DNA from: Neurospora tetraspora
Taxonomy: Eukaryota > Ascomycota > Sordariomycetes > Sordariales > Sordariaceae
Direction: 5' to 3'
DNA length: 64,000 nt
NCBI RefSeq assembly: GCF_033439725.1
Contig: NW_026944385.1
Coordinates: 4,001,001 to 4,065,000, forward strand
In this document: piece by piece, positions 12,625 to 24,478 of the stretch
Position numbering within the stretch: position 1 is the stretch's first letter
Layout: every line of letters starts with the position of its first letter
Notes under the pieces: model-generated
Database searches by the model: none
Told to the model about the DNA's origin: nothing
The model's input: only the letters and a program-made list of their open reading frames with translations
Translations under genes and position numbers: made by a program

Positions 12625-13827
12625 GCACGGACTTTCTGCGACTAGGGAATGTCTTTGGCATGATTCCCACAGCTTCCACGCGCCGTCCGCTGTCCAACTG
12701 AGGTAGGACCCATGCTTCGTCTTTTTTGCATATATGGTATAGCGATTTCGCAGTATCCTCTCACCAACCTGGGTTCCGTTCAGGTAGTGGTTGTGTGGAA
12801 AGTGGGAGATGGCCATGGGGTTTGCGGACGGTAATAACGATAGCTGGAGTCCTGTGGATGCATCATGATTGAGATAATAGCTCCGGCCAAGGCCGATGAT
12901 CGATGTGAGGAACTCTGGAGAACGGGCCCGGCGGTGTTGCGGCCCGGATATCTCTCCGCGCGGGACGAGAGCTTGTTGTTAAAAAGTGGAGAAGTTGATC
13001 GGCCCCGACCCCGGACGGGACCTGGACAGACGGTGCCAAGACACAGGAGATACCCACCATTAAGGAGAATGCGGGGCTAAGCTGAAATGGCATTACGGCG
13101 GCGGCTGACTGCAGAGACATGAGACAATCTGGTAACAACAACACATTGCACAAATTCTGTAGATATAGCGAAGATCCTTTTATGATTATGAGCCACACTT
13201 GGTTAAATACAATAAACTGTCAAACAGCGCAAAGCCCGTCTCGAATCTCGGTGTGCCTCCACATGCCTCGAGGTACGCACTCGACCGCTATCGATAAGTG
13301 AAAGGTACCGCCTCTAACTGAACCCCTTCCCGTCCACTGATTATTGAGGGGTCTAACCCCCGCTAGGTGTATCATCCTGACTGATCGGTTGGCTTACGGT
13401 GACAGAAACTACGAACGGACAATCTGGGGCGAGCAGCCTCTTCGTGTTACACCTCGAGCCTTGGATTGATTTGCCTACTAGGGCTTCTGTCTTACACACC
13501 TACCTAGCTTGTCTCGAACTACCTGGCGAACGAATCCGACGGTCAGCCCGCGGCAGCCCGATTGCTACCTTTCAACATCCCACAGCGATATATCGGTGAC
13601 CGCATATAGTACGGACACGTTTTCTCCCTCTCGATTTCCACCCGATACTGCAGTACCTCTAGCCATCCGGCAATTCGACAAAGTCATCCGAACAACTACC
13701 TCTACGTCGAGTTCGCCCGTCTTGCGACAGTCTAGCAAGCAGATCCTGACGCCGTTGCGGCCACCAGCGTTGATCGACCCACCCCTGCGGGACGCTCGCG
13801 AACAAAGCCCTTTACATATTTGCGACC
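12625..13827. promoter_or_regulatory. Intergenic region / 5' leader of the CaM kinase gene
   Basis: This is 1.2 kb between tandem genes. I see no coding gene. The last ~300 bases before the kinase ATG are pyrimidine- and C-rich, typical of fungal 5' leaders, and contain small open frames that could be uORFs. A C-rich/G-rich hairpin-like motif (GAGGGGTCTAACCCCC) occurs near 13348-13363, with unknown role. Confidence 0.4.
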
Positions 13828-14297
13828 ATGAGTGCCGCCAACGGTGAACAACCAGCAGTGCAGCCGTGTCGATACAAAGTTGGCAAGACTTTGGGCGCCG
13901 GTTCATACTCGGTCGTCAAGGAATGCGTACACATCGACACCGGTCGCTACTATGCGGCCAAGGTCATTAACAAGCGGCTGATGGCCGGCCGGGAACACAT
14001 GGTACGCCGCCAACCTTCCATCATCCACAAAACGATGCGCAATCCGTCAACTTTATACTAACCAGCAGACTACAGGTTCGTAATGAAATCGCCGTGCTCA
14101 AGAAGGTGTCCATGGGCCACCAGAACATCCTGACCCTGGTCGACTACTTCGAGACCATGAACAACCTCTATCTCGTCACCGACCTCGCCCTGGGCGGCGA
14201 GCTCTTCGACCGCATCTGCCGCAAAGGCTCCTACTACGAATCCGACGCCGCCGACCTCATCCGCGCCACCCTGTCCGCCGTCGCCTACCTGCACGAC

Positions 14298-14333
<36 letters not shown>

Positions 14334-15308
14334 CTTCTCTTCCGCACGCCCGAGGACAACGCCGACCTGTTGATCGCCGACTTTGGTCTCAGCCGGATCA
14401 TGGACGAGGAGCAATTCCACGTGCTGACCACCACCTGCGGCACACCCGGCTACATGGCACCGGAAATCTTCAAAAAGACCGGCCACGGCAAACCCGTCGA
14501 CCTCTGGGCCCTCGGCGTGATCACCTACTTCCTGCTGTGCGGCTACACCCCCTTCGACCGCGACTCCGACTTCGAAGAGATGCAGGCCATCCTCAACGCC
14601 GATTACTCCTTCACCCCGCTCGAGTACTGGCGCGGCGTGTCGGACAGCGCCAAGGACTTTATCCGCAGGTGTCTGACCATCGACCCGGCCAAGCGCATGA
14701 CCGCCCACGAGGCGCTGCAGCACCCCTTCGTTGCCGGCTGGGCCCGCGGAGCCGATGGCGCTGAGGCGGATAAGGGCGCTAATCTGCTGCCGACTGTCAA
14801 GAAGAACTTTAATGCGAGAAGGACGCTGCATGCGGCTATTGATACGGTGCGCGCTATTAATAAGTTGCGCGAGGGCCAATTGATGAACGGCGGGAGGAGC
14901 CGCGAGCCTGCGAAGAAAGCGGCGGCGGCGGGTGCGGGTGCGGGTGCAGGTGCGGTGCCACCGGCAGTAGGAGGTCCGGGGGTGGATGATGGATTAGCAG
15001 TAGCGCTCGGCCCAACGCTCGGAAAGGAGGCGAGCATGGTGTCGACGGCGAGCAGCAATGTCACCAAGGACAGCGGGTACGCGACGCAGCCGGATGGGGA
15101 GGGGGGCTCTAGAGATGGGGACGATGTCCTTATGAGGGATGCGTCGGCGCCAGCGCCATCATCATCATCGCCAGCGCCGCCTGCACAGCACGCATCGCCA
15201 GCGCCGCTGCACGCGGGAGTGCCGAGTATTCTACGGCCGGGCAGTATCGAGAATAAGGTTGTCGAGACTGGTAAGGGGTTGTGGAATGGGACTAGTGTTA
15301 AGCGATGA
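13828..15308 (+). CDS. camk-1: Ca2+/calmodulin-dependent protein kinase, CaMKI type
   Basis: Exons are 13828..14001 and 14076..15308, predicting 468 aa. The 74-nt intron (GTACGC...CTACAG, with a TACTAAC branch site) falls between HM and VRNEI. It is a complete Ser/Thr kinase domain: glycine loop GAGSYSVV near residue 23, catalytic Lys in YAAKVI near 45, HRDLKPEN near 137-144, DFG near 161 and a CGTPGYMAPE activation segment preceded by three Thr near 178, one of which is the likely CaMKK site. A basic amphipathic helix after the kinase domain (VKKNFNARRTLHAAIDTVRA, about residues 299-318) fits the autoinhibitory/calmodulin-binding segment. The remaining tail is Ala/Gly- and Ser/Pro-rich and disordered. 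It probably transduces Ca2+ signals for growth and development. The camk-1 assignment, as opposed to a paralogue, is from memory of the Neurospora family. Confidence 0.9.
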
Positions 15309-18300
15309 TCACTCTTCTCTTTTCTTTCTGGGGGATGGGTTGGGCAGGCGGTTGATATAACTAAATATGGCTCTGGAAGGGCGGTTCGGTTCTCTTATAA
15401 TGTTATAATGACGTGTTTCCAAGGTTTCTTGATGAGCGGGTTTCTTCTCAGTTGTATGGATTTTTTTTTTCGGGTTTTACTATACCAGAGTGAATAACCG
15501 GCGGGCGTTTTGCTTCTATGATATGATATGATATCTGTTACCTACACTTGCTTCTTACTTCATGGTGATGATGGTGGTTTCCGTTTCTCGCTGATGATGA
15601 TGAACAGACATGGTCATCATTTGATGATATCACAACTGCTATGTTTTTGGGGTGGGGAGATATGATACCATGGCGATGAATCCGCCGGTGTGGCAAGAGA
15701 CGGGTGATAATATAGCGAGATGCTCGAAAGTGTGTCTTGTTCTTTGAAGGTATAAACACAGGAAACCAGGTATAGTGTCACGGAAATCAAGAGGTTATTG
15801 CTAGGTATTCACCACCAAGGTTATCTCCTATGCAAGGGAAGAGTTTCTCTCTAGGTAGCTTCATTCAGGACGTATCAGTTTGTCTTCCCTTTTATCTCTC
15901 CTTGACATCCTAATAATGGGCAAGTTTGTTTCCCCCTTTGTTTCTCCCTTTGTTAACGTGGTTGGTGGCGCCATTGTTCAAGTTTGTCATCGTTGTCCTT
16001 GTCGTTGTCGTTCCCGTCTCAGGGGAAACTTACGACTTGGCATCTATCTGCTTGCGGCTCATCACAGGGCAGGGCAGTCATGACGTTCGGTTTCTCGCAT
16101 TCGCATTTCATGTCTTCATCAGCCGGACTGCACTGCCCGTAACCATACGCGTAACCCAGCGCAGCAGCCTAGGTGATATTGTAAAGGGGGCAGTACCTAC
16201 CAGGCATTGATTCACGATTATACCTACTCAAGATCCTCTACAGATCCAAGCCACAACACTCGGACTTGCTTGGCATAAAAGTTCGTCAGCACTAACCAAG
16301 TTGGAAGTATCAGGGTACGCGTATCGTATGTGTTTTGATCCTTCGAGGCTTTGAGTTGACTTGATCTTGCAAGTGGAAGTCACCACGCAATTTCAACTCA
16401 CTCCAATGAGATAAACGATAATGAAAACTCCTCCGCGTATAGCAGGTGAGGTTGAAAGGCGAGCAATGGTGAAAGTCAACCTCGTCGTCGGCCTTGGACA
16501 TCTTGGCAGGAACCCGAGTCCCAACAGATCAACAAGATCAGATTAAAACTGCTTGGCGCTGAGAAGCTCCCATAACAAGTTACCCCTGACAAGAAATCGG
16601 GAATTTGGAATGACTTGCTTCAAGTTCTTTTTCCACTTTGAAATATTCGTCGGCGTTTACTGTTTTGCCAAAATACAGCATTGTGATAAAGTGGCACTGC
16701 AGGGGTCAACACCAGCCACTTGGTTTTCAAACTTTTCGAGATCTGAAGACTGAGAAGGGTTTTTCTCAGGTCCCGCCCCATCTATCCCCGGCCCCTGATC
16801 TTTGCACTAAAGTTTGCGTATTTATATGCATCTATCGAGAACGCTAACGCTACTTACGGGGATGGAGATTTTCGGTATGTTGTAGCGGGCCTTTTCGGTG
16901 TGTGGAGTTTTGTTTTCCTCGGAGCGGAGCGGGAACCGACACGTTTTGTTTCTTTGCAAAAGGTGACTTCCATGTCTGTCGGTCAATCGTTCCGTGGCCT
17001 CTACCCTACATCGTCGGTCGTCGGCTGTTGGTTGCATTTACTTTGTGCATTTGCCGTTGCGGTGGGTGGTGATGTGCGTGGAAGGGTGTGGGCCCTAGGT
17101 ACAGTATGTGAATAGGTATCTGCATACATACAAAAGCTCAGCATTCAGGTACCTAGAGTACCGTGACGGCTCCGGCAGCTGAATGAAGCTCATAGTTTCC
17201 TCTTGAGGTGTAATGAAGTTGTAAGTGGTGTATCAGATCCGCGCATTGTTTGATTGGGCGGCGTTCACTATTATGGGAAAAGGAGAGGACATTTATTGTC
17301 ATCACCGTTATCAACCTTCCAATCTTCAATCTCTAGTCTTTGTTTCGATTTCAATTTCTAGAAACCTGAAAAAGACACGGATATTCCCTACACCTGAGCG
17401 TACAAAGTTGGTACCCAACTGCGGAGTTCAACATCATATGATAATCATCATCAACGAAGGTCACCACCCCTCACCCGGACCCGGTCCTCTTGTTCACCCC
17501 GCCGCCCGCCGATTGTGCCCGCTATGGTACTAACCCAATCTATGAAACATCAATGACAGATTGATAAACAGGGCATGGAGAATATACGGAAATAGAAACA
17601 CCCAAACCCCGAAAGGGATACAGAGAGAGGGGAGTCCCTTGCGAGGACGAGGTCCCCCACGATACCGACAGCGACAAGCATGGGTGCGGAGATGCTTGTC
17701 CACCTCGAAAGCCGAAGACAAAATGGGAAAAGAGATCAAAAGTGAGAGGCAGGGAAGGATGGTGAAGCTTGTCTCAGCAGTCGCTCGCCCGCTTGCCGGC
17801 CATCCACCATCAGCCCGGCAGGCGACAGGCGTAACGGCAGGGGAAAGGGATATCAAACTGACCGACCGACCGACCGATAGCGACGGTGATCGATCGGACG
17901 TGGTGAACATGCGATGTGCTGCTGAAGGCGTTAGGCGGGACGGTGACCGCCTTTCCCTGAATGACACTAAACCCAAGTGGGAGTTTGGTCGTGCCGTGAA
18001 ACTGGTGCTTGTCAATGTTCATAAGCGCCGGCAATGCTTGGGGTGGCCTGGCCTTGTCGGCCGGCTTTAAGTTCACCCTTTATTTGGGACTCGGGACGTG
18101 GGCGGGTTTTGTTGTTATGCCATTGTTTCTTTGAAAGAAAATATGGAAGACAATTTAAAGCGAAGGGAAGTTTTGGACGACCGGTGGCGTTTCATTGTGT
18201 CGATGGTTACAAAGGGGTTCTGGTTCTGGTATGAAGTCTTTTTACACTTCGGTATGCACATAGCGGACTTTGCATCATAGAGCAAAATCCCTTTGTATGT

Positions 18301-21300
18301 ATATTGAGACTTTGATAGGGCAAATCCCAATGGTGCCATGACATGAGCCCATACTCTATCGGTGGTACGGTTTTCATTTGAAAATTTGAACAAGAAATCA
18401 AAACCGACTGGGAAACACCCATCGAGCAAAACGAAGATCATGCGGTTGAATCGAACGGCACTCACATTGACAGTGCAGCTCACAGGGTCACGCCGACCGC
18501 GCTGCGCTGCGCTGTCCCTTGCTCACGGCGGCCACTCACCCACCGACGCGCGTTGCCCCCAGACAGATTGATCGTTAAAGTTGTACCTTTGTATCTTTCC
18601 CAACCTTATGAACAGCGGATCTCGGCATCAGAAGTTTTCCGCGAACAAAACCTTTCCCTTGTCTTGCAAAAGTCCGACCAATCACCAATCAAACCGAAAA
18701 TTACGAAAACGCCATGCCAAGCTTCCCGCATGAAAACCCGAATCAACTTCTCCATTTCCAAAAGTTCCGTTCCCAGACTCCACCCGTGCTAAGCGCGGAA
18801 GGCTGCGTGAATGCTTGGCATGTGACACGAAGCAAAATGCAGCTGACGATGCCCGCTATTCAAAGATTGGTCGATTGGCTATCGGGAGTTGCATGTTTCG
18901 TCAAGAGAAACGAGACTAAGAAAAGTCGGAGTTGACATTTGACACAGCCTTATGATGCATGCAGCTAATGATGAAGTACGGTGTGCAACTAAAAGAGAAA
19001 GCCTTTTGTTGAAGGAGTTCGTTCCATAGCATCGGAGGTGAAGTTGAAAGCTGGAAAGTTAGGACATACTATTGGACCGAGATCCGAGATTCTCGACGTG
19101 ATCCCGAATACCGGAACCGGAGAACGGACAACGGAGCACGGAGCACGGGGTTAACCGCCGACGGTGAAGGAGAGAAGGGAAAAAAGCCTCCGTGTTTCAG
19201 AGAAGGGCGGCCAGGCGGCCCAACAAGAGGCATAGAAATCCGCAATGTTGTGCATACATAGCAGAATAATCAACGGAAGGTCAAAGATTGAGAGGCCCAA
19301 CTGGAAACCCACGTACGACGCAGGAACAAAAGAGTCGGATTGGCTGTTGGATCTTGCTTTGATTCGCCGGTTTTGGTTTTCAACGTCGGTCCAGAAGGCG
19401 AGCGAGCCGCGAGAGCTTTTGCCAAAACTGGAATCCTATAAAATCTGCCTCGCCGCTTTTTCCAGATGTTTTTTTAGAGCGAGATGATCCTCTTCAAATG
19501 ATGGGTGAGGTGAGTATGAGGCACCCACGCACCTCATAAGGAAAGGCTCAAATCTTGTCTCTCTTGTCTGGTGATGAGCGGTTACACCCATGTCTTCCCG
19601 TCTGTACCGTAGACGGATCGCCTCTGCATATGAATATTGTTTCGATCTTCGTCTCGCATTGAAGGACCAAGACGGTTGAAACAAACGAACACAAGGAAGA
19701 AAAAGAAGCTCTGTTTTATTCCCTGCCGGAGTTTGGTTTCCCCAGAATCCTTGGTGACAAAGGACACAAAAGCCCAAGACATCAATGCAGACGGTACCAC
19801 CTTGAATTACAAGATGGTACCATTGTTGCGGGTTCGAAGACAGTGAAGTTGACAAGGTTGACTACCAGAACCAACCACCCTACCAAGGAACAGGGACAGA
19901 AGGATAGGCGCCTCCGGTGATGGTGATGCGACGACGCCAAGTGGGCGAGTGTTGCGGCGTGGTACGTTACCAAACGCGAATTCGCGTTATTCGCGAGTGA
20001 AGAGACTCCCGAAGCCTAACTGTAATCGGTATCACACCTAGGAACTGGCCGACCAGTGGGAGGAGGATGCGAGGGTGTTGCGATTGCGAAAGGTTGGAAA
20101 GGCTGGATGTCGCAACTGGAGGGCTAGTACCGGATCGCACGGATCACCTGGTTTGGTCAATGTTACGGTTTGTTGGACCCTTGAGCACTTGAGGTGTGGG
20201 AAATTCAAGAAGACCGTTGTCCGTCGTTCTTCACCGGCGTTGTCGTCGTCCTCCTGTCGTTGTTGGTTCAAGATGCGGGTGGCTTAGGTCTTTTAGATGA
20301 TTCGCATTGGATCTTTCGGACTCTTCTTCTTTCTCTGCTGGTGAGATGCGCCACATTTCATGGACATGAGACCTATCAGCGTCATCATTTGTTTCGCTGG
20401 AGTGTCTTCCGTTACACAGCCGTTCCCGTCTGTCATTGGGGAAAGTTGGAGAAATGATATCAGATCCAGTGTCGGTATTGGCTTTTGGCACTGCTCGTCA
20501 GCATCAGCTTCATTTCTAGGAGTCATTACTGCCTGACAATATTGATGTTTGCACTCTTCAATGCTTTGAAATCGGGATCGAGCGAGAATGTACACTCGGT
20601 TAGATGCATGTTCTGTGGGAAGCAAGTGTCGGGCGACTCGTTGAATGCGCACATGTCCATGTCCCCGTCCCTGATCCATCCGGCTTGACCTCTTTGGGAT
20701 GGCATGGGAGCCTGTGGGTTCGGTGGGTGCGCCTGGCCAAGCAGCACCCAAGCAGCGCTGCCGAGTTCCTTCCATAGGGCTTGGCGTTATTTCACAGGGC
20801 CTGAGTGGGCGTCATACCGGACCTGAGCGGACCTTATGAATAACCCGTCGCCCACCCGACCGTCCCCGCCGTGGCTGCCAGTCTCACACCCACTCTTCTC
20901 CCGCAAAAGGACGCAGCAGGGCCCTTTGCAGCGACTGCTGACCAGAAAATTGCCCAACCACAAACCAGCCGCTGCCACACGACCACTCCCGTCGCCGCCC
21001 TTCTCACCCGCCTCCCCTACTTCTTTACTTATACACTTGGTAGAGTTAAAGGTCAAGGTCGCACAACCACCAACACTCCCTCCCAACCCCGATTTCCGTG
21101 ATCCGGCCGATCCGTAACCTACAGCTCTTTGTCTCCATTCAAGTTGAAATCAAGGAGGAAAAAGGATACCCGTCGACAACAATACACCCTAGTATCTATT
21201 AGCGACCTCGACCAACACCTCGACCAGCCTGCCATGCGCATGCAGCGACAATAGAATCACCAGACTTGGATTCAATCGCTCCTCCCCTCAGCAATCGCTA

Positions 21301-21342
21301 GCGCCCAGTTTTCGCTGGTGATCCCGCCGTCCGTCGCCCAAA
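15309..21342. other. Six-kilobase gene-free interval
   Basis: No open frame here has protein-like composition, conserved motifs or plausible splicing. The interval must include the camk-1 3' UTR and the aur1 promoter and leader; the last ~500 bases are C-rich like a leader. Short repeats include ATGAT-type motifs at about 15515-15640, GACC/GATC runs at about 17860-17900 and a CGGAGAACGGACAACGGAGC-like run at about 19119-19150. A B-box-like GTTCGAAGAC at 19842 has no tRNA around it. Non-coding transcripts cannot be judged from sequence alone. Confidence 0.5.
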
Positions 21343-22803
21343 ATGCAGGACTTCGAACCCATCCTCGCCCCGGTCAAGCCGAAGCAGAAGAAGCTTCCCT
21401 TCGGCTGGCCGCCAGCCCTCAAGCTCTCGACTCTCAACCCAGTACCTCAGCGCCGACGGATGCGTAGGAAATCCACAGCTTCACAGGACAATGTCGCCGC
21501 CCTCAAGACCTCTTTCGACGTGTGGGAGAGCATCAAAACTCTGCAAACGCGGAAATGGAACATCTACGACATCCAGCATTTCGTCTGTCTTGGCTACATC
21601 CTCTTCTCGCTGTTCATCTTGCCCTCGGCACCCATCATCAAGACGGCCGTCCTGCTCGCTCTCGGCGGCCTGCTTCTGATGCCCATTACCCAGCAATTCT
21701 TCTTGCCCTCGCTTCCCATCTGGACGTATTTGCTGTACTTCTTCGCCAGCCGGTAAGTCGTGTTACAGAGCTTCCCTGAAAATACGAAAGCTAACCAAAC
21801 TCGCCCTTGCAGATTTATTGCCCCCGAGTACCGTCCTCACATCTGGGTCAAGGTCCTCCCTGCGCTCGAGAACGTCCTCTACGGAGCCAACCTGTCCAAC
21901 ATTCTCTCGGCCCACAGCCACCCCGTCCTCGATTTGCTCGCCTGGTTCCCCTATGGTATCGGCCACTTTGCGCTCCCTGCCATCTGCAGCGCCATCCTCT
22001 TCCTCTTTGCCGCCCCCGGCACCACCCCCGTGTTTGCTCGTGCTTTCGGCTACATGTGCATGCTCGCCGTCACCATTCAGCTGATTTTCCCCTGCACGCC
22101 TCCATGGTACGAGAAGGCGCACGGTTTAGAGCCGGCTCACTACGGCATGGAGGGTTCTCCCGCCGGTCTCGCCCGCATCGACAAGCTCTTTGGCGTCGAC
22201 ATGTACACCACCAGCTTCACCACCGCGCCCCTGCCGTTCGGTGCCTTCCCCAGCTTGCACGGTGCCAACGCCGTCCTCGAGGCCCTGTTCATGCAGTACT
22301 GCTTCCCCAAGTTTAAGTACTTCTTCATCTTCTACGTTGGCTGGATCTGGTGGGCCACCATGTACCTCAACCACCACTATGCCGTCGATCTTGTTGGTGG
22401 TGGTCTCATGGCTGCTATCGCCTACTACATCTCTCGCGTCAGGTGGCTTCCTCGCCCCCAGCTCGAGAAGCGCACCCGCTGGGAGTACGAGTATGTCGAG
22501 TTCGGTGACCGCCCCAAGACCTATGATGAGGAGTACGGCATCGGCAGCGCCTACGGCCTTGGTCTCCTCGAGAGACGCACCTCGAGCGACGAGTGGACCC
22601 TTGGCAGCAGCTCCAGCCTCGACTCCCTGAGCCGCGGCGACACCGTATGCGGCAGCAGCAGCAGCACTCCCGATATCCTGAGCCCCACAACGCCAAATGA
22701 CGATTTCAAGCATGTCGTGCTTGGTTTGCCCCAGGGTGATATTTGGAACGGAGCCAGGCTTGCCCGCGAGAGCGAGCTGAGCGATGTTCATGTCTTGAGC
22801 TGA
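21343..22803 (+). CDS. aur1: Inositol phosphorylceramide synthase catalytic subunit
   Basis: Exons are 21343..21752 and 21813..22803, predicting 466 aa. The 60-nt intron (GTAAGT...TTGCAG, CTAAC branch) splits an Arg codon in FFASR|FIAPEYRP. The enzyme transfers phosphoinositol from phosphatidylinositol to ceramide in the Golgi, an essential fungal sphingolipid step and the target of aureobasidin A. It is a multi-pass membrane protein with hydrophobic segments around residues 70-140 and 180-240 and after 290. The PAP2-like catalytic motifs are present: AFPSLHGANAVLEALF near residue 280-295 and NHHYAVDL near 322-329, with the expected His residues and Asp. The N-terminus is basic (RRRMRRKS). 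The C-terminal ~110 residues are a hydrophilic Ser/Thr/Asp-rich cytosolic tail typical of filamentous fungi. Confidence 0.95.
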
Positions 22804-24349
22804 ATGAAGCAAGCTTCAAACACATGTTCTAGCTTAGCACTCGTAGGCTCGCCTCGTGGCTCTCGCTTATCATGGCACTCATCACCTTCGTTTCGATGAT
22901 GCCATGGGTGAGCCGGCGACCTCTCGGAAGACAGCACACTACCCGCTTCGACCCAAATCGCGCCTTTGCGGACGCGTAGGGTCAAAGTAAGGGGCAGTGC
23001 TTGCCCCCCTTCCGTTCCTCCCGTTTCCATTTTCCCCTCTCCGAATCTCACTCTCCACACGACAGACCGCGTAGTCTGTCGCTGTACGTTGTAATGACCC
23101 CCCAAATTTTCGAGACTCTCGTTCAACCATACACACCCTTTTTACATATTTTACAACTTGTTAAAACCATTTTACGACATTGGCGTTTTGTTGGGTAACT
23201 CACGGCGGGCAAACTATTTTACGTTATTTACAACCCTTGGATTGTCTTTTTTACAACATCATGATCCACAGAGGCGCACGCGCGGTTTAAAGCGGTCTTT
23301 TTATAAAGCGGTTTTAAAGCGTATTAGAACACAAACCGGCGATACCCCACACCACATTTCTCTCGTTTATATATACCACCAAGCATACAAGGGCTTTTTT
23401 TCAGGGATGCCTACCGGCGGGCATGGGTGGCTGACAGGCAGGAAGGCAGGAAAGCAGGAAGGAAAGGCAAGGGAAGGCGGGAGGGCAGGGCAGGGAAAAG
23501 AAAAAGGAAGACAAGACGGAGAAGTAAGACTACTACTCGGTCGTTTTAATAATTCGTTGGGAGCGGACATGGGAAATGGACAAATAAGTAATATCCAAGC
23601 TTAATGGTATAGCTAAGATGTATTATGAAGGGAGTGAGTCGGCTCAGAGATGGATGGACATAATACCAGCTGTGGAAATGTGGATGTGGATGCGGATGAG
23701 GGATGGATGACAAACGATGAGAAGAAAGAAAGAACCAAGTTTATTTAATGATGTAGCCTCAACTTCTCTTTGTGGGTTTGTCGTCAACTGGGATGAAGAG
23801 AGAGAGAGAGGGGTTGTTGGATAATGTTCATGTTCATGATTGGAGTAACATTAATGGTCAGTCAGTCAGCAGAGCTGCAGGGTTTGGATATGAAACCTTG
23901 ATGATGGCATTCTTCTTTAAGAGTATCTAGAGAGTCTAGAGAGGGACTAAACAATCCCAGAGAGGCAGAGGAGGAAATAATGATACTTGATACCAACCTT
24001 CACACCAAACTTTTGCCCGCCCGCTTCTTTCCTGGCTCCTTGTGTGTATGTTTTCTCTCCTGTAATGTACTCTTGCTGTTACCGACCGACCACCTACCTC
24101 TTTGCTCTTCGTTTGTCACATCATAATTCTCAACGTTCTCAATTTAGTGTCTGCCAAGTGACCCAGCAGCCTTAGATATGGAGTCCGGACAGAAAGAATG
24201 ACGTCTTGATCAACAGACAGACAGACAAAAAAAAAGGGGGAGGGGGGCCCGGCTCGCCCGGCTCGCCTGGCTACCGGTAGCAGATGACGATCAACCGATC
24301 AACCGATCAACGATCAACGACGATCAAAAGCAAGAGAAGAAGGAGAACG

Positions 24350-24409
24350 TTCTTCTTCTTCTTCTTCTTCTTCTTCTTCTTCTTCTTCTTCTTCTTCTTC
24401 TTCTTCTTC
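24350..24409. repeat. (TTC)20 microsatellite
   Basis: There are twenty uninterrupted TTC units in non-coding DNA. They are followed by a short ACTAC tandem at about 24423-24442. No open frame needs it, so length variation between strains is likely. Confidence 0.95.
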
Positions 24410-24466
24410 ACGTGTACATTATACTACACTACACTACACTACGTAGCTCGGAGCTTCGGGAGTCAC

Positions 24467-24478
24467 GGAGGCTAGGAG
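24467..24478. repeat. Left 12-bp direct repeat bordering the RIP element
   Basis: GGAGGCTAGGAG is identical to the copy at 26849-26860. It is a possible target-site duplication or an element-end motif. Confidence 0.6.

Larger units (their letters stand above)
22804..24478. other. 3' flank of aur1 with purine/pyrimidine-rich simple repeats
   Basis: No gene is seen. The segment contains a GGCAGGAAGGCAGG-type purine tract at about 23430-23520, GA repeats near 23800, GATCAACC-type short tandem copies at about 24285-24325 and the TTC microsatellite listed separately. It ends at the left copy of the 12-bp repeat that borders the AT-rich element. Confidence 0.5.

Noticed and set aside
19842-19851. 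B-box-like GTTCGAAGAC
   Set aside because: The flanks do not pair as a T arm, and there is no A box or acceptor stem at the right distance.
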